A stretch of 64,000 nt of DNA from Pseudobacter ginsenosidimutans (lineage in GTDB: Bacteria > Bacteroidota > Bacteroidia > Chitinophagales > Chitinophagaceae), in the NCBI RefSeq assembly GCF_007970185.1, contig NZ_CP042431.1, positions 1,178,001 through 1,242,000 of the forward strand, read 5' to 3'. The number at the start of each line of letters is the position of its first letter. Within the stretch, counting starts at the first letter, position 1. Positions 1 to 8,580 of the stretch are shown one piece after another. The notes below the pieces were generated by a model that was not told the origin of the DNA, made no database searches, and saw nothing but the letters and a program-made list of their open reading frames with translations. The translations under genes were made by a program, and so were the position numbers.

Positions 1-374
1 TATTTGGCATTGTCTTTATGAGCGGGAGATGCAGTATTGAGAAAGACGGTATTGTCCTTCACCCCCAGGGTGGCGTAATGCGTGAATTCGGCGAGGCGGA
101 TATCATAGCCCCATGATTCGAGGAATTCTTCGGGAAGTGCGGGCCTGAAGGTTTTGGAACCTACTCCCTTTACACTCTTTGCGGGATTGCCTGCAGCGAT
201 ATCGGCGAGAGCCTTATCATCCCAGGAATTTCCGTACCACCCACCGTTGGTGCCATACATGAACTTCCCGTTATAAGCAGGAACAGTATTGTTAGCTGTA
301 TAATTAACTTGCGCTGAAAGCTGATGGCATGCCAACAGGCATACCGCCAGGAATACGTGTAAACGGTGTTTCAT
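1..374 (-). CDS. Secreted protein of unknown function (N-terminal part)
   Basis: An open frame starts at an ATG (372-374) and runs off the left edge, giving 124 residues. It begins with a typical signal peptide (MKHR, then a hydrophobic stretch ending in a Ser-Ala-Gln site), so the product is exported. The visible mature part contains a Gly/Trp/Asn-rich stretch (YGTNGGWYGNSW) resembling the start of large extracellular proteins of Chitinophagaceae. I cannot name the family from this fragment. It lies downstream of crtY on the same strand, 98 bases away, and probably has its own promoter. Confidence 0.7.
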   Translation of the reverse strand, partial: MKHRLHVFLAVCLLACHQLSAQVNYTANNTVPAYNGKFMYGTNGGWYGNSWDDKALADIAAGNPAKSVKGVGSKTFRPALPEEFLESWGYDIRLAEFTHYATLGVKDNTVFLNTASPAHKDNAK

Positions 375-472
375 AAGACATCAACTTCACGGTTAGTGTA
401 CAGGATTACCGCGGGTTTTAGAAGCAATTACTTTGCCAAAAGCAGACCAGATAAGTCAAAAAATAAAGTTGA

Positions 473-1636
473 TCATCGGAAAACCTGATTCAGCGCAGCT
501 TTCAGGAAGGTCCATTTAGGCAACACGCTGATAATGCGGAGCTCATCTGATAAAGTACTTTGATTGCCCAGGAACTGTAAAACACTGGAGAGTTTGTTCT
601 TACTGAACAAACGGGTGAAGATGATTTCGCCGGGGCTGTATTGTTTGGCCAGCACTTCCAGCAATACAGCATCGTAAAAATGGAAGCGGGTATGCTGATA
701 GCTCTTTGGGCGGGGTTGTTGGTCCTTTGCCAGTTGATGGCACAGCAGATCAGCCTGTTGCTGGATGAATTGGAAAGTGTAGCCGCTGCTGGGCTTGGTT
801 TGTCCACCAGCTGTACCGATATTGATCAGCCTTCCTTTGGATTCGGGCCAGCGGTAATTGGTCATGGGGATCTTCCCTTCTTCCTTATTCAATACAGTGT
901 ATGTACTCTTGATATTGGCCTGTAAATATTGTTTCAGCGCAGTTTCATATTGTTCAGCAGTCAGCAGCTCAGTAGTGAACAGGGTGTATTCCACCAATGC
1001 CCGCCGCTGGCTCAAAGGCATCACATAAACAAATGCAGTTCCGTGTTCCTGCGAAACCCTGAAGTCCATCAGCGTGGCTGCTGCAGGATCAAATACCGGC
1101 TCTTCGGTTTCGATGAACCAGCCTTTGAAATGCTGCAACAGCATATGCTCATTTTTTTTCAAAACAGGAGGCCGGAAAATGATGCTGTTGAAAATGTATG
1201 AGGCTGAAAATATTTGCCCATTGATCTGTGCCGTAGCTTCTTCTCCCTCTCCATCGATGGCCGACACTTCCTCCCGGAGCCATTCCACATTCGGATACCG
1301 GGCAATCTCTTTCATACAATGATGATAAAAATCTTCGCCCCGGATCATTTTATAATGATAAGGAAAGATATTACTGCATTTCGAATACTCATTACCGTAA
1401 TACCACAGTTGATCATATTGGTGATGAACGATGGATTCAAAAAAACCTGTCCCCTTTTCCCAGAAACACCAGGTCTTGTTGTACATGCCGGAATTGTCTT
1501 TGTCCACCAGCAGGATCCGCTTATTGCTGGTGGAGGGATGCTTCAACAGTCGCATCAGCAGGCTCATTGCAGCGCAGCCGGCCCCGGTGAAAATATAATC
1601 GTAGCGGCGCTTATTACCGGGCTCGTTTCTTATCAT
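473..1636 (-). CDS. crtY: Lycopene beta-cyclase (CrtY family)
   Basis: 387 aa, the usual length for single-chain FAD-type lycopene cyclases. The N-terminus carries a dinucleotide-binding signature (YDYIFTGAGCAAMSLLMRLL, about residues 13-32), and a Trp-rich substrate region follows (NKTWCFWEKG). The C-terminus (FLGNQSTLSDELRIISVLPKW) is in keeping with the family. By family knowledge it converts lycopene to beta-carotene at the membrane. It overlaps the end of crtZ by 23 bases, so the two are probably translationally coupled. It is the last gene of the carotenoid operon. Function follows from family and from the crtB/crtI/crtZ context. Confidence 0.92.
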   Translation of the reverse strand: MIRNEPGNKRRYDYIFTGAGCAAMSLLMRLLKHPSTSNKRILLVDKDNSGMYNKTWCFWEKGTGFFESIVHHQYDQLWYYGNEYSKCSNIFPYHYKMIRGEDFYHHCMKEIARYPNVEWLREEVSAIDGEGEEATAQINGQIFSASYIFNSIIFRPPVLKKNEHMLLQHFKGWFIETEEPVFDPAAATLMDFRVSQEHGTAFVYVMPLSQRRALVEYTLFTTELLTAEQYETALKQYLQANIKSTYTVLNKEEGKIPMTNYRWPESKGRLINIGTAGGQTKPSSGYTFQFIQQQADLLCHQLAKDQQPRPKSYQHTRFHFYDAVLLEVLAKQYSPGEIIFTRLFSKNKLSSVLQFLGNQSTLSDELRIISVLPKWTFLKAALNQVFR

Positions 1637-2087
1637 TCCGGACCTTATTCCAGTATTTACGGTGAACGTATAACATACCGAAGCTTTCGCCTTCCTGTTT
1701 GTGGAGATGCTTGTGATGCATCTTATGCGCCCAGCGGATAGCGCGCACGTATGTATTGCTTGAGCGTGAAAACCATTTGAAGCGCTGGTGAATGATCACG
1801 TCATGCACCAGGAAATAAGCAGCGCCATAGGCCATGATGCCAAAACCGATAGCCTGAAGCCAGTAGATCTTATCGAGTGTGCCGAAGAGAATGCATAAAA
1901 AACTGGGAATGGCGAAGATCACGAAGAAAGCATCATTCTTCTCAAAGAAACCTGGTGTGGGTTGATGATGGTCTTCATGCAGGTACCAGAGGAATCCATG
2001 CATAACAAACTTGTGTGTGCACCAGGTTATACCCTCCATGAGGATGAAGGTGCCAATAAGAATTGCCAAATAAAGAAACCAGTGCAT
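1614..2087 (-). CDS. crtZ: Beta-carotene hydroxylase
   Basis: 157 aa, a typical CrtZ length. It is a membrane di-iron hydroxylase with the family's four histidine clusters: HKFVMH, HEDHH, HDVIIHQ and HKMHHKH. Hydrophobic segments lie at the N-terminus and around residues 50-85. By family knowledge it hydroxylates beta-ionone rings, turning beta-carotene into zeaxanthin. It begins 4 bases after idi and overlaps crtY. With CrtY present and no ketolase in the window, zeaxanthin is the most likely end product of this cluster (inference). Confidence 0.93.
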   Translation of the reverse strand: MHWFLYLAILIGTFILMEGITWCTHKFVMHGFLWYLHEDHHQPTPGFFEKNDAFFVIFAIPSFLCILFGTLDKIYWLQAIGFGIMAYGAAYFLVHDVIIHQRFKWFSRSSNTYVRAIRWAHKMHHKHLHKQEGESFGMLYVHRKYWNKVRNDKKRAR

Positions 2088-2091
2088 ACCA

Positions 2092-2637
2092 TCAGATTGT
2101 AGGCTGAACCAATCCCTGCTGTACCGCCCATTCCTTTACTTTCGGAAATGCGATATGGAACCAGGATGTATATTTCTGAGGATGTGTTTGCAGTGATTGC
2201 TGAATATCTTCCAGGCTTTTGTAGCAGACATCTTTCACTTCTTCCGGATTGGGTGTGATCCTTTGTTCATACTGACCTGCAAACACATGATCAAATTCAT
2301 GTTCTATCAGTCCGTTGTCAAAAGCAGTTTGATAGGTGAAATGGAAGATCTTTTCAAGGCCGGTACTGAAGCCGAGCTCTTCTTGTAATCTTCTGTGTGC
2401 AGCATCTGCCGTAGCTTCGCCGGGAGCAGGATGACTGCAGCAAGCGTTGGTCCAGAGACCTGCACTATGATATTTGTTCAGAGCGCGTTGCTGCAGCAGC
2501 ATTTCTCCTTTGCTGTTGAAGATGAAAACACTGAATGCGCGGTGCAATGCCGCTTTCCTGTGTGCTTCAATTTTCTCCATCGTTCCGATGGGCTCGTCCC
2601 TTTCGTTCACCAGTATTACTTCCTGCGTTCCGTTCAT
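2092..2637 (-). CDS. idi: Isopentenyl-diphosphate delta-isomerase, type I
   Basis: 181 aa Nudix-fold enzyme. The catalytic Cys motif TNACCSHP is at residues 63-70 (Cys67 aligns with the active-site Cys) and the acid motif EHEFDHVF at 111-118 supplies the catalytic Glu. It interconverts IPP and DMAPP and so feeds prenyl precursors to the carotenoid pathway. It sits 8 bases after crtB and 4 bases before crtZ, within the operon. Confidence 0.94.
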   Translation of the reverse strand: MNGTQEVILVNERDEPIGTMEKIEAHRKAALHRAFSVFIFNSKGEMLLQQRALNKYHSAGLWTNACCSHPAPGEATADAAHRRLQEELGFSTGLEKIFHFTYQTAFDNGLIEHEFDHVFAGQYEQRITPNPEEVKDVCYKSLEDIQQSLQTHPQKYTSWFHIAFPKVKEWAVQQGLVQPTI

Positions 2638-2645
2638 ACCGCAAT

Positions 2646-3476
2646 TTACTGCAAAACCTGCGAAAAGCGGGCGCCAACTAAGATCATGGCTTTGTGATAG
2701 TTAGGGATCCTGATCCGTTTTTCCATGATAGCGGCAGGAGTACTGCGCCTGATCTTCCTGAAAAGCGACCAGTAGTAACGGTAAGCCACATACACTCCAA
2801 ACCTTGCTTTCAACGGAAGCAGCATAACGCCTTTGTATGCCTGCTCGAAATCCATTTCTATATCTTTCTCGATTTCTTGTTTACTGGATTCATTCCAGTT
2901 CAGGGTGCTGATACCGGGGAAGTATATTCGCTGCAACTGCTGCTGGTCTGCCCTCATATCCCGCAGGAAGTTCACTTTCTGAAAAGCAGCACCCAGCGAT
3001 TGTGCATAGGGCTTCAATTGAAGGAAAAGTTTTGTATCACCCTCACAAAAAACAGTAAGGCACATCAGGCCCACCACTTCAGCGCTTCCATAAATGTATT
3101 CCGTATAACTCTGCTGTTCATGCCGGCTACGGGTCAGGTCCATGGCCATACTCTGAAAGAAAGCCCTGATCAACGAATGATCGATCTGGTGCCGGTTAAC
3201 GGCTTGCTGAAAGCTTTGAAGGATGGGATTGAGGCTGATGCCCTGCTGAATTGATTTCCAGGTGTCTTCTTCAAACTCCTGCAGCAATGCAGCTTTATCA
3301 TAATGATGGAAACTGTCTACTATTTCATCTGCAAACCTGACGAAGCCGTAAATGCTGTACACCGGAACGCGAAGGTCCTTGTGCAGCAACCGGATGGCAG
3401 CAGCAAAGGAAGTGCTGTAGGTTTCTGCAGTAGCTTTACTGCATCGATGGCTTACATGGTGAAATAGGTGCATCAT
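2646..3476 (-). CDS. crtB: Phytoene synthase
   Basis: 276 aa member of the squalene/phytoene synthase family. Both Asp-rich Mg-diphosphate motifs are visible: DEIVD at residues 50-54 and NFLRDMRAD at 169-177. By family knowledge it condenses two GGPP molecules to phytoene. Two ATGs are adjacent at the start (3474-3476 and 3471-3473). A 103-base gap separates it from crtI, longer than the other gaps in the cluster, and the gap contains a TAnnTTTG-like element on the minus strand (3529-3536), so an internal promoter is possible. GGPP synthase itself is not in this window. Confidence 0.94.
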   Translation of the reverse strand: MMHLFHHVSHRCSKATAETYSTSFAAAIRLLHKDLRVPVYSIYGFVRFADEIVDSFHHYDKAALLQEFEEDTWKSIQQGISLNPILQSFQQAVNRHQIDHSLIRAFFQSMAMDLTRSRHEQQSYTEYIYGSAEVVGLMCLTVFCEGDTKLFLQLKPYAQSLGAAFQKVNFLRDMRADQQQLQRIYFPGISTLNWNESSKQEIEKDIEMDFEQAYKGVMLLPLKARFGVYVAYRYYWSLFRKIRRSTPAAIMEKRIRIPNYHKAMILVGARFSQVLQ

Positions 3477-3579
3477 GTTCCCGTTGAATAACTTCTTTAT
3501 TCAATTACGCAAAAGATCACAACACTGCCAAAACTATCTGGTAACATGAGGGTGTTTGTGGAGATATTTCATGGTTGCC

Positions 3580-5121
3580 TCAGAAATATTTCAACACCTG
3601 TTTAGCCGCCACTTCTCCGCTGATCAGACTGGGAGGCACACCAGGACCGGGCACGGTTAGTTGTCCGGCATAGAAAAGATTGTGCAGTTTCTTACTTCTG
3701 CAGGAAGGCTTCAATATAGCGGTTTGTTTCAGCGTATTGGCAAGACCGTAAGCATTCCCCTTGAACGCATTGTATTCCTGCATGAAATCGGAAACAGCAA
3801 ATGATTTCCGGAAAACAATGGCATCCGAGATGGACTGCCCTATGCGCTGCTCGAAACGCTGAACGATCTGATTGAAGTATTTCTCACGAAGTGCTTCATC
3901 ATCTCCGGTAAGTCCGGCGGCTACCGGCACCAGGAAGAATAGATTTTCCCCTCCTTCAGGCGCTACGGAATCATCCGTTACTGAAGGAATGCTCACATAG
4001 AAAAGAGGATCATCGGGCCATTCCCTGCTGCTGTAGATCTGATGGGCATGACGGTTGAAATCCGTATCGAAAAAAAGATTGTGATGACTTACATTGTTCA
4101 ATTTCCTGCTGAGCCCTACATACCAAAGCAAACAACCCGGCGCCAGCACTCTGGAATCCCAGTATTGGTTGCTGTAACTGCGGTCACCAGGAGGCAATAA
4201 CTGTGTTTCGATAAAATGATAGTCTGCCGCTCCGATCACTACATCCGGCCTATAACTTCCTTGTTCTGTGATCACCTCGTGGATGCGTTTATCCATTGTA
4301 CTGAGAGCAGTTACAGCTTCATTGAACCTGAATTCCACGCCCAGCTCCAAAGCCAGGTTATACATTCCCGTTACTACGCTGTACATGCCGCCCTGCGGAT
4401 ACCAGGTGCCCAGTTGAATATCCGCGTAATTCATCAGGCTGTACAATGCAGGCGTATTCTCCGGCAATGCACCGAGGAAGAGAACAGGAAATTCCATCAA
4501 CTGCCGGAGACCCGGATGATGAAAGAATTTACCGATATGCGATTTCATGGACGAGAGCAGGTCAAGCCGGAATAATCCCAGCATCACATCGAGGTCAACA
4601 TATTCCCAGAGCGACCTTCCTGGTTTGAATACCAGTTTGCGCATTCCTGTATGGTATTTGTATTCTGCTTCGCGAAGGAATTTATCGAGGTGTTTGGCAG
4701 CGCCCGGCTGCAGGCTTTCCAGTAATGCCCGGAATGCAGCGGGATCTGCAGGAATATCGGAATGATGTTCGGACCAGTAAACGCGATAGGATGGATCGAG
4801 TCTTTGCAAATGATAATAATCACTCACCTGCCTGCCGAAGAGTGCGAAATATCTTTCGAAGATATCTGGCATCCAATACCAGCTGGGGCCCATGTCGAAT
4901 GAGAAACCTGCAGATTGCAACTGGCGCGCACGGCCACCGGGGCTGCATTGTTTTTCGAGCACAGTTACTTTCCAGCCTTCATGTGCAAGACAGCTTGCGG
5001 CTGCAAGACCAGCAAATCCACTGCCGATCACTACAGCTTGTTTTCGCGCTTTTGAATATGATGCAGTTGTTGTCAAGGGATAAAAAGAAAAAGGCGTGAT
5101 AAAGCTAACCAATTTGGTCAA
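3580..5121 (-). CDS. crtI: Phytoene desaturase (CrtI family)
   Basis: Up to 513 aa. The FAD-binding motif (VVIGSGFAGLAAASCL) starts near residue 30, and the C-terminal signature (YAGQLTVPGPGVPPSLISG) is the usual carotenoid desaturase ending. It desaturates phytoene to lycopene. The start is uncertain: no ATG occurs in frame before the FAD motif. The open frame allows TTG at 5121 or TTG at 5076, and the latter gives a more usual N-terminal length. It lies 55 bases after the sigma factor gene. Confidence 0.93.
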   Translation of the reverse strand: MTKLVSFITPFSFYPLTTTASYSKARKQAVVIGSGFAGLAAASCLAHEGWKVTVLEKQCSPGGRARQLQSAGFSFDMGPSWYWMPDIFERYFALFGRQVSDYYHLQRLDPSYRVYWSEHHSDIPADPAAFRALLESLQPGAAKHLDKFLREAEYKYHTGMRKLVFKPGRSLWEYVDLDVMLGLFRLDLLSSMKSHIGKFFHHPGLRQLMEFPVLFLGALPENTPALYSLMNYADIQLGTWYPQGGMYSVVTGMYNLALELGVEFRFNEAVTALSTMDKRIHEVITEQGSYRPDVVIGAADYHFIETQLLPPGDRSYSNQYWDSRVLAPGCLLWYVGLSRKLNNVSHHNLFFDTDFNRHAHQIYSSREWPDDPLFYVSIPSVTDDSVAPEGGENLFFLVPVAAGLTGDDEALREKYFNQIVQRFEQRIGQSISDAIVFRKSFAVSDFMQEYNAFKGNAYGLANTLKQTAILKPSCRSKKLHNLFYAGQLTVPGPGVPPSLISGEVAAKQVLKYF

Positions 5122-5176
5122 CTGTATCGCGCCTGCGAAAATATTTGACTGCGTTCAATACGCTTACACGTAGAAA

Positions 5177-5677
5177 TTAAAAGCGATGGATCTGTGTTTT
5201 TAACAACTTACGGGCAAAGTGTATCCTGCTTTTGATTGTTCCCAGTGGTTCATCCAGCATTTCTGCGATCTCATGGTATTTGAATCCATCGAAATACAAG
5301 AGAAAAGGATTTCTGAAGATCTCGGGCAGATTATGGATCGCTGCCTGAATATCTTTCAATCGCAATGTGCCTTCAGCGCCATTGATGGTTACCGCCTGGC
5401 TTTGATCGATCAGAAAATCGTTGGGAGTACTGTCGAAAATTACATTCTGCTTTACCTTCCTGCGATAATTGTTGATGAAAATATTTCGCATGATGGTGTA
5501 CAGCCAGGCCTTAATGTTCGTCCCTACGTTATACTTATCCTTATTGGCCAAAGCTCTGTATAAAGTCTCCTGGAACAAGTCTTTAGCCGCTTCTGAGTCC
5601 CTGGTGAGAGTAATTGCAAAAGGCTTGAGAAAGTCTGCATTCTTCACCAGCATTTGGTTAAATTCTATCGTCGACAT
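5177..5677 (-). CDS. ECF-type RNA polymerase sigma factor
   Basis: 166 aa with sigma-70 region 2 (about residues 10-75, including DLFQETLYRAL and the WLYTIMRNIFINNYRR segment) and region 4 (about 105-160, including YHEIAEMLDEPLGTIKSRIHFAR). No anti-sigma gene is adjacent. Position between the CarH-like regulator and crtI suggests it drives the crt genes and is itself light- or B12-controlled; this is inference from context, in line with known light-induced carotenoid sigma factors in other bacteria. Confidence 0.9.
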   Translation of the reverse strand: MSTIEFNQMLVKNADFLKPFAITLTRDSEAAKDLFQETLYRALANKDKYNVGTNIKAWLYTIMRNIFINNYRRKVKQNVIFDSTPNDFLIDQSQAVTINGAEGTLRLKDIQAAIHNLPEIFRNPFLLYFDGFKYHEIAEMLDEPLGTIKSRIHFARKLLKTQIHRF

Positions 5678-5705
5678 GGCTCAAGGTGTTTAAATAATTA
5701 CGACA

Positions 5706-5740
5706 CAAATTTAAACATAGATTGTCAGACTTAACGTTAA
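5706..5740 (-). promoter_or_regulatory. Candidate promoter and palindromic operator of the sigma/crt operon
   Basis: On the minus strand TAAATTTG (5706-5713) matches the Bacteroidota -7 consensus TAnnTTTG. The -33 position is covered by a perfect palindrome, TTAACGTTAA (5731-5740), with a further GTTAA-type motif close by (5756-5761). The arrangement suits a repressor blocking the -33 region. Not proven; no clear TTTG -33 box is present. Confidence 0.4.
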
Positions 5741-5789
5741 CTGTTCGGAGGAATATGTTAAAATGTCCATTACACACATTATCAATCAA

Positions 5790-6668
5790 TTACAGGCTCG
5801 TAATAAATTCCATAACTTCCTGTAAACTTCTCTTGAAAGACAGGTTCGGATAGCTCTTCCGGGGGTAACAGACAGCCAGCTGACCAGAGATCACCAGCTT
5901 TGCTTCGGGGACAGTAGCCTGGAAATTGTTCAGGAATTTATCGATGCTGAAATTAGCGGGCACGCTTGTGAGATGCGTGAGCAGAAAATCCGGCTTTTTG
6001 GCATTCACCAGGAACTCCATATCACGTACAGGCACATCCGAACCCAGGTAAAGCACCTGCACTCCCTTGCTCTTCAGCAGGTAGTAGATATACAAAAGTC
6101 CAAGCTCATGATATTCGCCTTCAGGAAGGAAGAGCACCACGATCTTATCAGAGCTCATACTGCTGTGTACATTCTCGATCCCAACGATCAGTTTCTGACG
6201 GATGATATTGGCCACAAGATGTTCCTGTGCGGGTTGAATGAAGTTGGTCATCCAGAGTATGCCGATCTTATCGAGGAACGGAAACACAAGCTGGGTAATG
6301 GTTCTCTCGATCCCTCTTGCACGAATGAACTGGTTGAGTACTTCTTCAAAACGCTGGATATCCAGGTCCACCATGTACTGAACAAGGTCGTTGATCAATC
6401 TTTCCTGTTGTGCTTCAGCGTGCGACAATTCGATGATCTTCTGCCGCATTTCGTCTGAGCTCATCTTGTCTATATGCGAGATCTTATAGCCGTACTTGTT
6501 GAGCAAAGCGATGTTCAAAACAGCTTTCAGCTCTTCGGTGCTATAATAGCGTATGTTCGTCTCCGTTCGTTTGGGTTTCAGAAAAGAGTAGCGTTGCTCC
6601 CAGATCCGGATCGTATGCGCTTTGATGCCCGAAAGATTTTCAAGGTCTTTGATGGTGAATACGTTCAC
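5790..6668 (-). CDS. MerR-type regulator with cobalamin-binding domain (CarH/LitR-like photoreceptor)
   Basis: 292 aa: MerR winged helix (residues 1-70, IKAHTIRIWEQRY), a helical bundle, then a B12-binding Rossmann domain (about 173-292). The CarH/LitR signature W-x9-EH is present (Trp139...Glu149-His150), as is the cobalamin lower-ligand motif E-x-H-x-x-G (Glu185-His187-Gly190). Such proteins bind adenosylcobalamin in the dark, repress carotenoid genes, and release DNA on illumination. The residue after Trp139 is Met140, where Thermus CarH has the His that becomes the upper ligand after light. Start codon is GTG. It is the first gene of the carotenoid region, 112 bases before the sigma gene. 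Confidence 0.9.
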   Translation of the reverse strand: MNVFTIKDLENLSGIKAHTIRIWEQRYSFLKPKRTETNIRYYSTEELKAVLNIALLNKYGYKISHIDKMSSDEMRQKIIELSHAEAQQERLINDLVQYMVDLDIQRFEEVLNQFIRARGIERTITQLVFPFLDKIGILWMTNFIQPAQEHLVANIIRQKLIVGIENVHSSMSSDKIVVLFLPEGEYHELGLLYIYYLLKSKGVQVLYLGSDVPVRDMEFLVNAKKPDFLLTHLTSVPANFSIDKFLNNFQATVPEAKLVISGQLAVCYPRKSYPNLSFKRSLQEVMEFITSL

Positions 6669-6842
6669 GGGTGATTGGTTTGTTACTGATTACTACAGGT
6701 AAGATATGTTAATTGTTTAAGATTCGATATGAGTAATCTCAACTAAAAAATTAACAATAGTCAGCCGCCCTTACCTAAAAAACAGATTTACAGCTTTTTA
6801 TGTTCTGATTTATACAGAGTTTATGGTGGGCTTTTACGGGGG
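6669..6842. promoter_or_regulatory. Regulatory gap upstream of the carH-like gene
   Basis: 174 bases between the polysaccharide operon end and the carH-like start. It contains an 8-base inverted repeat, TGTTAATT (6707-6714) and AATTAACA (6749-6756), 34 bases apart, resembling the GTTAA motifs ahead of the sigma gene. It probably holds the carH promoter and perhaps an autoregulatory operator. No strong -7 match or terminator hairpin is obvious. Confidence 0.35.
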
Positions 6843-7586
6843 TTAGAACCTGATGGAAGGATTGAGCAATTTGCCGGAATCGAGCAATTGTTTGGTAATA
6901 TCTGTGAGGTGGGGGGAAGAGCGTAAGGCTTGCAGGTGCCTGTCGTGATGCAGGTCGGTACCCAGCAGGTCTATATAATTCTTTTTGAGGAGATAATTGG
7001 CCAGTTCATGCGACTGTTTTCCGTAATAGTTGGAGAATGAAAGAAGGTTCACCTGAAACAGACAGCCTGCGTCTTTAAGTTCATCGTAGATTTTTTTCGA
7101 TGAAAGCAGGTAAGTATAGCGTTCAGGATGTGCAATTACAGGTTGATAGCCTTTGATCTGAAGTGCGAACAATTTTTCCTTGAGATCCATCGGCGGGGTG
7201 ATAAAACTGAATTCCACCAATACCCAGTTATCACGAATGGTGAGTAATGGTACATCTTTTTTCAGGAGGTCATCGATATGATCATCCAGGTAGTATTCAG
7301 CTGCTGCGCGGAAAGGCGCGGGAATACTACCGTTAAAGGATAAACGCAATTCTTCCCGGGCTGCATCGATACTTTCATTCGTATTCTTATACATATCCCA
7401 AAAGATATGCGGGGTTGTTACAAAGCGTTGATAGCCCAGATCCTGTAAGCCGGCTATAAGGATTGCGGAAACGGATGTATCGGGAGAACCGTCATCAATT
7501 CCCGGAAGCAGGTGCGAGTGCATGTCTGTTGACAGTTCACTAAGGTCAACTGTTCCTTTTTGCTTCTTTTTGAATATGGAGAACAT
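6843..7586 (-). CDS. PHP-family protein-tyrosine phosphatase (CpsB/YwqE-like)
   Basis: 247 aa. The metal-binding PHP motif (DMHSHLLPGIDDGS, about residues 21-34) and later His motifs (TPHIFWDMY, IAHPERY, GTDLHHDRH) match the CpsB/YwqE family of manganese-dependent phosphotyrosine phosphatases. Such enzymes dephosphorylate the tyrosine-rich tail of Wzc-type autokinases and so modulate chain length or export. It is the last gene of the polysaccharide operon, 23 bases after fcl, while its likely substrate (Wzc) is encoded near the operon's start. Confidence 0.88.
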   Translation of the reverse strand: MFSIFKKKQKGTVDLSELSTDMHSHLLPGIDDGSPDTSVSAILIAGLQDLGYQRFVTTPHIFWDMYKNTNESIDAAREELRLSFNGSIPAPFRAAAEYYLDDHIDDLLKKDVPLLTIRDNWVLVEFSFITPPMDLKEKLFALQIKGYQPVIAHPERYTYLLSSKKIYDELKDAGCLFQVNLLSFSNYYGKQSHELANYLLKKNYIDLLGTDLHHDRHLQALRSSPHLTDITKQLLDSGKLLNPSIRF

Positions 7587-7609
7587 GTGGTATAAGAAGA
7601 TGTATAAAA

Positions 7610-8548
7610 CTACACAACAGAAGTTGTTTGTTGTATGAATTCACTGTAAACTTTTTCTATTCCTTCCCGCAGGCCGATGCGGGCTTTCCAGCCCAGGTTG
7701 TTGACCTTCTGTACGTCCATCAGTTTTCGTGGAGTGCCGTCGGGTTTGGAGAGATCGTGTTCGATTTTTCCAGTGTAGCCTACAATATCTTTGATCAGGA
7801 GCGCAAGTTCATTGATGGAAAGATCTTCGCCGGTTCCGATATTCACAAAACCTTCATCATTATAGGTCTCCATCAGGAAATAACATGCGTCTGCAAGGTC
7901 ATCTGCATGAAGGAATTCGCGTTTGGGTTCTCCGGTCCCCCACATAAGAACTGAAGGAGCATTGTTAGCTTTCGCTTCATGGAACTTCCTGATCAATGCA
8001 GGAAGTACATGTGAGTTTTTGAGGTCGTAATTATCATTCCGACCATATAGGTTTGTAGGCATTACGGAAATGAAATTGCAACCATACTGAGCCCTGTAGG
8101 CATCGCACATTTTGATGCCTGCAATCTTAGCGATGGCATATGGTTCATTGGTCGGCTCAAGTAGCCCTGTCAACAGGTATTCTTCCTTGAGCGGCTGCGG
8201 AGCCAGTTTCGGATAGATGCAGGACGAACCGAGGAACATGAGCTTCTTCACTCCATTGACATAGGCTGAGTGGATCACATTGTTCTGGATCATCATATTT
8301 TCGTAGATGAACTCAGCTCGATAAGTATTGTTGGCTACAATTCCACCCACTTTTGCAGCAGCCAGAAAAACATATTCCGGTTTTTCTGAAGCGAAAAATT
8401 CTTTCACTGCCTGTTGGTTGCGAAGATCCAGTTCCTGCGATGTTTTTTGCAGGAGGTTGTCAAAGCCTTGTTCCTGCAGTTTTCTTGTGATGGCAGAGCC
8501 AACCATACCCCGATGCCCTGCCACATAAATTTTAGCCGATTTCTCCAT
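7610..8548 (-). CDS. fcl: GDP-L-fucose synthase
   Basis: 312 aa extended SDR epimerase/reductase. It has the Gly-rich NADPH motif ([10 protein letters not shown], residues 11-20), the catalytic Ser-Ser-Cys region ([10 protein letters not shown]) and the Tyr-x3-Lys pair ([10 protein letters not shown]). By family knowledge it epimerises and reduces GDP-4-keto-6-deoxymannose to GDP-L-fucose. It directly follows gmd, which supplies its substrate, so fucose is a likely sugar of the polymer. Genes for GDP-mannose synthesis are not in the window. Confidence 0.93.
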   Translation of the reverse strand: MEKSAKIYVAGHRGMVGSAITRKLQEQGFDNLLQKTSQELDLRNQQAVKEFFASEKPEYVFLAAAKVGGIVANNTYRAEFIYENMMIQNNVIHSAYVNGVKKLMFLGSSCIYPKLAPQPLKEEYLLTGLLEPTNEPYAIAKIAGIKMCDAYRAQYGCNFISVMPTNLYGRNDNYDLKNSHVLPALIRKFHEAKANNAPSVLMWGTGEPKREFLHADDLADACYFLMETYNDEGFVNIGTGEDLSINELALLIKDIVGYTGKIEHDLSKPDGTPRKLMDVQKVNNLGWKARIGLREGIEKVYSEFIQQTTSVV

Positions 8549-8580
8549 ACAACTTAATTACAGCTTGCTGATCAAATAGT

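Noticed and set aside
3529-3536. Internal promoter (TAGTTTTG) ahead of crtB
   Set aside because: The -7 match is present but no -33 element lies at the right distance; mentioned only within the crtB entry.
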